NCBI GenBank assembly: GCA_029168955.1
Contig: JAPDOI010001545.1
Location: 1-64,000 of the forward strand
DNA length: 64,000 bases
Source: Aplectana chamaeleonis
Lineage: Eukaryota > Nematoda > Chromadorea > Rhabditida > Cosmocercidae
Direction: 5' to 3'
In this document: in pieces, positions 45,840-54,730 of the stretch
How positions within the stretch are numbered: position 1 is the first letter of the stretch
Layout of the letters: the number at the start of each line of letters is the position of its first letter
Program-made: the position numbers and the translations under genes
Notes under the pieces: model-generated
Told to the model about the DNA's origin: nothing
Database searches by the model: none
Seen by the model: the letters and a program-made list of their open reading frames with translations, nothing else

Positions 45840-46870
45840 TTATGCTTCTTCAAACGTTTTCAAATAGTGTCGCAACTCTTTTGTATTCGCACCAATCCTC
45901 AGCCCTGTTACTATTATTTGCCATGTTCCAGGCTTGGGATTTCCAGTGAGAGAGATTTTCCAAGTGCTCAGGGAGGTATGCCTTCTTCGTAGACACCAGA
46001 CTAATCGGTACAAATAAATCAATGGTGTGGTCAAGAATAGAAAGAAAAGTTCATATTTGGCTTCCACAGTATCCACGGTACTCAGTGAGCCGTACCAATC
46101 CACACTATCAGGTATTCATTAATACAAGCAAAATCCGCTTTACTGTATACTCTATTGTAAATTTTTGTATCAGAGGCCTCCCAGTATGAACGTTTAGCTC
46201 GAAAACTATAGAAGCATGGTCACTAGTGCCCAATGGAGCCATAGTATCCACTTCTGCAATCAACCCTTCCTCATTGGACAGTAACAGATCCAAAACATTG
46301 CTACCTCATTGTAGCCATAAAGTTATTCTGTGCGAGATTATGCGAAGCGCACATATTTAGGAATAGCTTACTACTCAGGTTTACAGCCATGGAACAAGCT
46401 GCGCCCATGATATAGCTGGTAAATTGAAATTGCCCGTAATAACACAAGACTGACTACAAGAAAGCAAATCACCTGTTTTAATAAGAGTTTCAAAAGAGTC
46501 AGCAGAGCATGAGGGCGCCCTATACGCAGTAACTATTTTCAGCGTCCTATCACTAACAACAATGTCAGCACAAGGTAGTTCGTAACTTTCAGAAGAAGAC
46601 TCCTCGTACACTAGACTTGGACAAAGAGACTTACTCAACAGAAGAGCCACTCTCCCGCCCCTCTTGTGCGGTCTTTCACATCTAAGCAGATCAAACTGAG
46701 AACATAAACCACCAAATAAGGAAGCACCAGTGACATGAGGCGTCAACCACGTTTCAGACAGCGCTATAATGATAAAATCAAATTGTTGAATGTATCCTAT
46801 AGGAATATTTATATTTTTAGGAAGGAAACGTATGTTTTAGGAGAGACATTCGAGATTGCCATCCACGGTT
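45840..46870 (-). pseudogene. CR1-like endonuclease (ORF2, N-terminal part) and linker
   Basis: The minus strand reads FDFIIIALSETWLTPHVTGA, TLKIVTAYRAPSCSADSF, CVITGNFNLPAISW, then MDLLLSNEEG and LGTSDHASIVFELN. SETWL and SDH carry catalytic residues of apurinic-type endonucleases. The usual GDFN motif reads GNFN, replacing a metal/catalytic Asp by Asn. A linker follows (about 45,840-46,103) that is typical of the EN-RT junction. Frame changes near 46,370 and 46,105. Confidence 0.8.
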
Positions 46871-46889
46871 CGGGGAGGATTTACGAGTT

Positions 46890-47921
46890 TAAATTAACAC
46901 CCGAAAGACCGGAGGCAACGTTATCACTGACGTGCTAACCGGGAATACAATTCGAACTCGTATTAGGGCTTGGGAAGAAACTGGATCGTTACTGATATTG
47001 ATACAATTCACCCTAACAGGAGCATTAACGTTCACACCAGGAGCGCTGACATTAACAGGAGTGATTACACCAAGATTGACAACCGGAGAATGCACTATAA
47101 CAGGGTAGTACCACCAGCAGGAGAACTTACATTCGCACCCGCATGATTCACATTGACAATGGCAGGACTGCGGCGAGCTCTTCGCTCAGTACCTCGCCGC
47201 TCACGTTTCTCCTGAGAGGTAGGCTCTGATGAACAGGCCATTGGTGAAGGGGCAACGCTTAAGCTGAGGAGCGCGCCTCAGTACTGTCTTGGCAATGCTC
47301 GATGCAGGAAAGATCACTTTGAGCAACCTATTATGAGAAGAGTCATCGCGGCCCATACGATGTATCGATGGGCAAGCAATCAATAGACAGGAAATTCAAT
47401 ATATCAAAAACACATAAATGGTCATTAATAGCTCTATCACGCGGAGCATTTGCTACGATTCTCTGGAACTCCTATGATCACGACTGAGCGACTACGCTCA
47501 ATCTCTCTGAAGTCATTCGACTTCTCTAACCCTACAGAAGGAGATGACGGCACAACTGAATCAGGAACAGCACTAGCACAACGAACATCACTGATATTAT
47601 CTGGAACATTCTCACTACTAAGCGCTTCCCTCAATGGAGCATTCAACCTATCGTTCTCCTGGCTGAGCTCCGTATTACCCTTAACCATATCTCGGACCAT
47701 CTCGGCTAACTCACAGTTTTCTTACATAATGATTCAACTTGACTCCTTTCATTCAGGAGATGAGCGATAATTGTCCGAATATGCATCGGCAGTGACTCGT
47801 CGTCCACCAGCGCCTTCGCGGCTTTACCAAAGTCCATTGTCGGCGACAGCTCTTCCACCAGGTTTTTGCGGATCTTGCTGCCCTGAAGTGTTGGAGGGCA
47901 GACCGGAGTTTCGCTCGTCAT
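46890..47921 (-). pseudogene. CR1-like ORF1 protein
   Basis: The ATG at 47,921-47,919 starts MTSETPVCPPTLQGSKIRKN. A helical, coiled-coil-like stretch follows (AEMVRDMVKGNTELSQENDR), then SRSVVIIGVPE, a phrase common before the RNA-binding fold in LINE ORF1 proteins, and HNRLLKVIFPASSIAKTVLR with FIRAYLSGE. The last part is Asn/Val-rich. At least two frame changes (near 47,705 and 47,440) interrupt it. ORF1 proteins coat LINE RNA. Confidence 0.65.
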
Positions 47922-48162
47922 CGCGGCACAACCAATTAAAAAAATAGACCTGATGTGGTGGCACAGGAGATAAAAAATTTCACACTCGGCCACAAGAGTG
48001 CTCGCCTGTTCTTGAAGTGACGTCGGTATCCAGATCGTACCAGTTACCACAGACGATATAATAACGCAACCAGTGTAGACCACGCCAACAATACCAGACG
48101 CAGATTACCACAGACGCAGACTACACCAACGATGTCAGTTATCATATACCATATACCTCAAA

Positions 48163-48184
48163 CTCAAACTTGGGTAATTAAACC
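48163..48184 (-). promoter_or_regulatory. Exact SL1 spliced-leader sequence at the LINE 5' end
   Basis: The 22 bases on the minus strand equal nematode SL1 (ggtttaattacccaagtt plus tgag). It lies exactly at the junction between the LINE's 5' leader and host hAT sequence, in the sense direction of the LINE. No SL RNA follows: the next bases are tttgaggtatatgg of the LINE leader rather than an SL intron. Confidence 0.9.
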
Positions 48185-48730
48185 ACTTGTTACAACTTAG
48201 TTTGTTTACATTAAATTTCTATACTGTAAACATTGAAAGAATCCTAGTTCTGCCTGCTTCCATTTACTCCAGTTTCAATCATTTTCTCCGCCCCGTTCTG
48301 TAATAAAATACATTTTTTAATTAATATTGCGTGCGCGTCCACTCCAGTGCGCGTTGTGCAGCTGCGGACAAACACCAGATCGCACGGCTAGCCTAGTCTA
48401 TGAGAGATTGCGGCATTCAAGGTGGATTAAACTCGGGTTTTTATGTACAGGATACTTCTCAATGAGGAGGAAACGGTCATTCGCTTCTTTCATAGTAACT
48501 TGCAGTCTTCATTTTTTATAGTTGGCTCTCTTCATAAGTCACACTCTCATGAATAAAAATCTGTTGACTAGTTGTGATGCTGACTGTGCTATCTGTACTT
48601 TTAATTTGTCGAAATAAATCCTAGCCTGCTCGGATGAGTCCGGGCAGAGTAAGCAGCGGAGCGGTCGGTCATGGCAAAGTATAACAGTGATAAGAAGATT
48701 TTGACATGATAAGCCCGATAAGCCTTGCTT

Positions 48731-48829
48731 CGACCGGCACAAAATGAGCGACCTAGGCTATACATCAGTTCGCTAATATTGACCGGCTCAAAATGAGCGA
48801 CCTAGGCTATACATCAGTTCGCTAATATT
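48731..48829. repeat. Tandem duplication, two 48-bp units
   Basis: gaccggcacaaaatgagcga..cgctaatatt is followed directly by gaccggctcaaaatgagcga..cgctaatatt. It lies in the right arm of the hAT element. Part of the unit is found at 10,540-10,580. Confidence 0.8.
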
Positions 48830-49266
48830 TTTTTGAACTTGAATGATAGTTTTCCTGGGCGCTGTCTTAGTATCTTTGCCTCGAATTGGTAACCACCCGC
48901 GTAATCAATGAACGTTGCATCAAAGAAACATGACACCACATCAATCCTTACTTGCTACAAGATAACAGAGTAATGTTTAATCCTTCATCGAAACAAACTT
49001 TGACAGCAACTATGAATTACTGCGAACACAACCTGCATCTCTATCAATGTTTTTATTCTTTAAGTGTTTGACTCAAAAAGCGGAGAAGAAGATATGACAA
49101 TTCAGAAGAATAGTGCATACTACTTTTTTCCTGAAATTCGACAGAACATGCACTTCGTTCTTTTTTTTTCGTGTTCGGCTTAGGCACCCCCCTTTGCCCT
49201 CTCTGCAACGTCTAATATGCACCCCCCTAAGGTTACCCGGGACGCGTGCCCAGCCCTGGTGACGGC

Positions 49267-51620
49267 TATCTCTGATCAGTTCAATTGCATGTTTGGGTGT
49301 ACGACGGCATATGCATTCAGTTTTCCGATAAAAATTTCATGCGATTTCGAATGGTTTCGGTTTGCTGCTCGAAAGAAAATACTTTGGTTGTCTAATAATC
49401 ATATGTAAGTCACTGAGAACAGGCAAGATCTCGAAACTGCATTTTTCTCGGAGAATGGGTTATTTAAAATCCGGAATGAGTCAATTATCTCAGAATATCT
49501 GCGTGAATTTCGGACTGAGTGGAATATTTGGAAGAGGCCAAAAAACGTTGTCCTAATTATACCGAATAAATAGATTGTTCGATTACACAAATATTCGAAA
49601 AACTTAAAACTTCAAGTCACCAAGTCAATCAAACAAAGCGAATAATTCAGAAGAAAGCAAGAGTAAATAAAGTTGTAGAACAAGTTAAAATATTCAAAAA
49701 GTACCTAAATGTCTCAAATACCAAGCTATTCTTTTTAATGCATATGAGATTTCATAGTGTGCATTTGGATGTATATCCTCTGTTTCAGAGTGAAATTTAC
49801 TGATGTCGACAGTGTGCGTGTGCGCGTGTATTCCGCGTCTCTTCCACCCCACACTTTCTTGCTGTCTCCCCCTCGCTCCGCACGCGCACGCAAAGAAACA
49901 AACTCATTCTGCTTTCAAAAAAGAGGATATTAGATTTCGACGGAAAAACTCTGATTTTCAATTAACTTCGCATAAATCAAATTCGAAAACAATTGAGCAA
50001 ATTTTGCAAACAGCTAAATGTTTAGCTAAAGCGAATACTCGAAAAAAACATTCCTATTAGAAAATACCCGGTTAATTTATCTACCCAAATAAGTCATATA
50101 TTCGACGAGTCAACGAGTTCACTCATATGTATCTTTCTGTTAGTAGGATATTCATGAAAACTATTTAATTGTTCCGTTTTTTTTCTTGCACTGCACCCCT
50201 TGAAAGTCGGTTACTTTGCAACACAAACTGAGTGGCAGAGAACCACGAAAACATTCTCAACATAAAAACCAAATGTGTGTTGATAATGGATTCCCCAATC
50301 TTCTGAATCTTTGATGGATTGTTCAAAAGCTTACGTCTGTAACCACTGTTTTGTCTAACAGGAAAGTTGGAGAGAGTGTAAATTGATGATTTTTTGCGCA
50401 CTTTGTGTCTAGTAGACGAAAATGTTCGCTAAGGTATTTAACTTCTAGTCCCATAGGCTATCTCCTAATTGGGAAAATCATTCATTTGGCCGGTGTCAGT
50501 CTTAAATTGGCTTACAGTCAGGCCCTTATTAGTCACTTTAGCCCTCCTGGCCTTCAGTCTTTCATTAGATATCACTTGTTGCCCCATAAAGGGAGCGAAG
50601 ATCGCCTTGCGCGTAAGTGCTGCGTATCCTCTGCATTCACACAGCAAACACCTGGACTGACGCGTCAGTGATGACTGATTTCGGTTTTGATCACTCCCGT
50701 CAGCTTTTCTCCTTTTCTTCTTTCTTTTTAGTCTTCACACTTTTCCGTTCCATTCGAAAATCTTTCCCGTTGAATCTGTTCCGGTCGTTTTCACTTTTGC
50801 AATGAAATCGGGATGGACAGCGTGATTTTTTTGTCGTACGGCGAAATGTCCATTTGCAATCTGAGCGTCCTTCGTAAACAAGTTGGAAAGCTTACGTGTA
50901 TTTCCGTTCGAAAGTTTGTGATTCGAATAACGTGTTATTTTGGCACTTATCCACTTCTGAGACTTCAAAAGTTAGTTTTTTTCTCTCTTTATCATTCTTC
51001 ATTCAAGGGCTATCAAAAATGGTGAATACGAAACTCGTTCTATGTTTTTTCTGACGATTATGGTGCGTATACCGTAGTAGGTCCATCGATATCTTTAAAG
51101 TCTAAGTGAAATTACGCCAGCCAAATAGTACTATGTTCTATATCTGTTGTCAGATAAAGTAAGCTTCAGAATATCGAGAAACGGGTATGGTTATGTTTTG
51201 AGTAAAATCCGCAATAACATTTCTGACGCCCCGAAAATTGCCTGATGAATAAATATAGCCTAGCTCCCTCATTCTGGGATGGTCAGAAGTGAAGCTTCTC
51301 GAGCTTATCATGCCGGAATCTCCTTATTACTGTTATATTTTGCCATGAAAGACCGCTCTGTTGCTCCGAAAACTGAAACCCCCTCTTAAAACGTCTCGGA
51401 GTTTTCTTCGAAAACTAAAAAGCATAAAAAGCATCTATTTGGAAACAATTAATAGTAATTGCTCAAAGACTGGTCGGTTACTGTCTAGTAAAAAACAGGC
51501 GCTGCAATACATACACTCCTAGAAATTAGCAGAAAAAAAGCCAATGGAAATCATGGTAGAAGCGGACAATTTTACGTGTCTGCCTTTTTTTGAATGATTC
51601 ATCGCCCCCGAATCATTTGC
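49267..51620. other. Unassigned stretch
   Basis: Between the right end of the hAT element and the next MITE no gene could be supported. 49,560-50,060 has ttcgaaaa texture. 50,700-50,960 has several short open frames on both strands without recognisable motifs. Confidence 0.3.
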
Positions 51621-51627
51621 CCTTTCA

Positions 51628-51816
51628 GAAGAACTTATTGGCCAATTGAATTTTGCAGATAAACACGAAAATCCCGTCCTCGAAGTACAAATTCGACTAC
51701 GGACACAATGCGGGGAGTGGAGCTAAGGAAAACCGCGCCCCAATGCGAACGTGTCGCACCGCGTCGCGTCCGACGAAGGATTTGAGTGTCCGAACCGGTT
51801 GGCCAATAAGTTCTTC
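51628..51816. mobile_element. TIR element (about 189 bp)
   Basis: gaagaacttattggccaa at the left and ttggccaataagttcttc at the right are exact inverses. No clear target duplication. Interior non-coding. Confidence 0.75.
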
Positions 51817-51843
51817 TATGTTTCAGATTGGAATGAAACATTA

Positions 51844-52945
51844 CTAGGGCGGGTGCTATGTGAGAAGGGACAAGAACGATAGTTAAGTGCGCCAGAATCG
51901 GGCTACCGTAATCTTAGCAGTAAAATAAATTGTTTGGCGACGCTTTTTCAGGGTTGAAACGACTCATTCGACGGCGATAATCATATAGTGAGAAACCATG
52001 ACTTTTCTCAATACTTCTATCCCATCTGCTTTTTTTGGGATTCCTGGTAATGGTAATAGTTGGACTGATAATTTTATAGGCGTACTCAACAATTTCCATG
52101 ATTCAAACTTCAATTCGCGCTAACATTCGTTAATTTCTTCAAATTACTTATAGAAACAATCCGAAATATTTTTCAAAACAAAATCATTTCCTACTATACC
52201 ATTTTAGTAGGAACGGCTGGTTTATGGGTGTCCCGAAAAGTAATCAGCAGTTTGCTCCAAATCTAACACCTATGAATCTTTGCTAGTTTAAGCAATTCTC
52301 TTCCCAATACTATCTGATACCTACGAATCTTTGCCAGTTTAAGCAGTTATCTTCCCAATATGACTGCCTTCTTATGTGAATTATTGATTGTTAATTAGGA
52401 AAACTCGTTCCGTGCTTTCCCTGTTAACACCCATTTTTCCGGTACTCATGTTCAGTTTTCAATCAGTTTCATGAAAAAGCGAAGAAACTACGGCGCTCAT
52501 GAAAAGTACTGAAAGGAAGCGCAAGAAATAAAAAAGTCCTTTTGGGTCCACTCATTGAGCTGTTCAATAACAAAAAACCGTCTTCTTGAGGTCTTTTATG
52601 AATTGAGCGCCGACACGACACTGACGAACAAAAATCCATTATCTGCCGTCGAATGAGTTGTTTCGTCCGTGAAAAACCGTCGCCAAACAATTAATTTTAC
52701 GGCTAAGATTACGGTAGCCCGATTCTGGCGCACTTAACTATCGTTCATGTTGAGAAGGGGGGGGCACTATGGCGCGATGGACTTGGCCACCCCCATTTTA
52801 CTGTGCCGCACTAAATTTGAGCACCTACCCGGGGTTTCACTCCCCTGCCAAAATCAGGAGAGTCATTGCGGCACGGAAAAATGGGCATGGCCATGTGCTA
52901 CACAACAGTGCCCCCCCCCCCTTCCCACATAGCACCCTAGGGCGC
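51844..52945. mobile_element. Palindromic element split by a MULE-type MITE
   Basis: The left arm ctagggcgggtgctatgtga..gaaggg (51,844-51,869) continues after the insertion at 52,751 (gaagggggggg, then cactatggcgcgatgg). It is inverted at the right end (ccttcccacatagcaccctag, near 52,920-52,940). Arms also share ccccattttac..gtgccgca against tgcggcacggaaaaatggg. G/C homopolymers of 8-12 make the exact sequence doubtful. Confidence 0.65.
51870..52750. mobile_element. Mutator-like MITE (881 bp) with perfect 9-bp target duplication
   Basis: tgagaaggg lies on both sides (51,861-51,869 and 52,751-52,759). The terminal inverted repeats run about 100 bp: acaagaacgatagttaagtg at the left, acatgaacgatagttaagtg as the complement of the right. 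Nine-bp duplications and long TIRs are typical of MULEs. The centre has a tandem duplication of about 55 bp (52,264-52,365, with cctatgaatctttgctagtttaag twice in variant form). No transposase inside. Confidence 0.85.
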
Positions 52946-53234
52946 CCTTTGGGGGGTGCTCATCATAATTTCGACACCTTTTTTTGTTTTTTGGATGCAG
53001 AAAACTAGCGTGGTGTTACTATTGTGTCAAATGCCTGCCGTAGCGCACCTCAGTATTTCGAACAAAAAAAATTACGACTATTTACAGAACTCCAGATAGC
53101 CGGCTCTGTAATAAGTTTGGACGAGAAAATTCTGAACTATGGAGTTAAGAGGGAGGGCACCGTTCCGCATCTCCAACTACAGATGTGGAAAGTTTTTTTT
53201 TTGGATCAACTTTGTCTACGGGGAATATCTGGGG

Positions 53235-53846
53235 CTCAGAACTTCGTTCCGGCCTTCCCGGTGCAGAAAAACTGCATTTCGGGCCACCCGGATGCTCAAA
53301 ATCGGGGCCAGATCCCGTTTCGGGCGACCCGCTAACCCATCGATTGTTGCCCGCCACCCTGATGACGGAAATTGCCTTCCCGTTGCAGCGAATTCGCGTG
53401 TGAATGTACGTTACGGACGATTAATCCAAAAGGTACAAATTTACTTTCGCGACCCGATTCACCAGTTCGGGCGACCCTGACGAGCAGTGATTGGTCGCCC
53501 GGTACCAGGTTCTGAGAAGGCAGGTATATTGTAGTTAAGCCACTCAGAACCTGGTACCGCGCTTCCCGGTTACCCAATACCGGGCGACCAATCGCTGCTC
53601 GTCCGGGTCGCCCGAAATGGTGAATCAGGTCGCGCGAAAAATTTTACATTGTGCATTAATCGTCCATTATCATGCATTCACACGCAAATTTGCTTTACCG
53701 GGAAGGCAATTTTCGTCATCCGTGTGGCTGGTAACAAGCGAGGGGTTAGCGGGTCGCCCGGAACGGGATCTGGCCCCGGATTTTTGAGTGTCCGGGTCTC
53801 CCCAAATTCAGTTTTTGCACCGGCAAGGCCGGAACGAAGTTCTGAG
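53235..53846. mobile_element. Fold-back element, 612-bp palindrome
   Basis: The whole segment is inverted on itself around about 53,540: ctcagaacttcgttccggcc at the left and ggccggaacgaagttctgag at the right, with gggcgacccgctaaccc/gggttagcgggtcgcccg and ggtaccaggttctga/tcagaacctggtacc further in. About 90% arm identity. No ORF is conserved between the arms. Confidence 0.85.
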
Positions 53847-53949
53847 TAGTCTTCGATTTGACTGAAAGTCTGTCTTGAGGGGGGGGGTTATGTGGTGCTG
53901 ATCACGTCCGCCGTTCCTATTTTCGAAAGATTACGGCACAATATTTCCC

Positions 53950-54340
53950 CATCATAGTCGGCCGGTTGGCTGTAGCGATTAAGCATGCCTGTGCCGTTCG
54001 TTTCCGTCCCGGTCGATAGGCATATAATCCATTACTCACCCAGGTCTAAAAAATTTCCCCGATGCGGCCGGACTGGGCCCTCCTAGCCCGGTTTGATCCA
54101 GCTGCGGCTATCCCGATCGATGCGCATCCATTCATACCAAGGTGGAAAATCCCCCCGTTGTGGCCGGAATGAGCCGGCCGCAGTGCGCTTGAGTACGCCT
54201 GCACAATCGATTGACATGCGGCCTACACACTAGGGGCGGCGCAGGATTACTGTGGACAGGAGAGGACGGCTAAGGGTCACTGGAGACAGAACCTTGGGCC
54301 GACTATGACTGGTGCCATCCGGTAGCTGAGTGGCACTTGA
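53950..54340. repeat. Dispersed repeat with about 95-bp internal periodicity, copy 1
   Basis: Units contain cgttgtggccgga, tgagc, gcctgtgccg, cgatcgattcgcatgc and cactcaggttgaaa in variant form. The order matches 62,740-63,200, including aggggcggcgcaggat and gagaggacggct at the end. Confidence 0.7.
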
Positions 54341-54730
54341 TCTACCGTGACCTATAGATTTTTACAGAATCGAAAAAAGAATATTTTTTCATGATCGACA
54401 CTTTCACTTTGAAGAACAACCCTTTGGGTAAGGTTTAGGCTAGATCTAAAATATCGACCTACTGCGGTGTAAGCACCGTAATCCTCACCGGAGACGGGTG
54501 TCAGATTCGTGTCCAGTAAACCAAGTACCCTATGCCTTGTTTGGACGAAAAAAATTGGCCTGGGAGTCGGAAAAGTGTATTAGTGCCGAAAGGTGAATGG
54601 TGAAACTGTTCCGAGGTTGTTCGAAAATTTGAACAAAATGGGCGTTTTTTGCTGATACTTGATTGGAATGGTATAACTATAAGTCTGCAAGCTCAACAGT
54701 GACTTCATGACCTTGCCTTTATGGTAGGAT
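54341..54730 (+). other. Unassigned region upstream of the sorting nexin
   Basis: Holds the presumed promoter or 5' UTR of the downstream gene. No clear core motif was seen. An acceptor-like atggtag directly precedes the start codon region (54,721-54,727), so an upstream non-coding exon or trans-splicing is possible. Confidence 0.35.

Larger units (their letters stand above)
43865..48184 (-). mobile_element. CR1-like non-LTR retrotransposon, apparently full length, 5' end is SL1
   Basis: Read on the minus strand: SL1 sequence (48,184-48,163), about 240 bp of leader, ORF1 from the ATG at 47,921-47,919, endonuclease (46,870 to about 46,110), reverse transcriptase (about 45,720-44,086), a 3' region, and a tail of aaatc repeats (43,890-43,865). 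Jockey/CR1-group elements have this order. Frame changes break both ORFs. No target duplication was found around it. Confidence 0.85.
42761..49258. mobile_element. hAT-type element with perfect 8-bp target duplication, hosting a LINE
   Basis: gtgacggc flanks it at 42,753-42,760 and 49,259-49,266. The inverted ends are cagggctgggcacacgtccc and the complement of gggacgcgtgcccagccctg. Longer subterminal inverted arms (about 43,235-43,485 against 48,187-48,445) share ggacgcgcac, aatgtattttattacag, gattgaaac and gaaatttaatgtaa. Its own sequence amounts to only about 1.8 kb and is non-coding. The remaining 4.7 kb are a CR1-like LINE (43,865-48,184) and a palindromic MITE (43,488-43,862) inserted at its centre. 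Confidence 0.85.
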
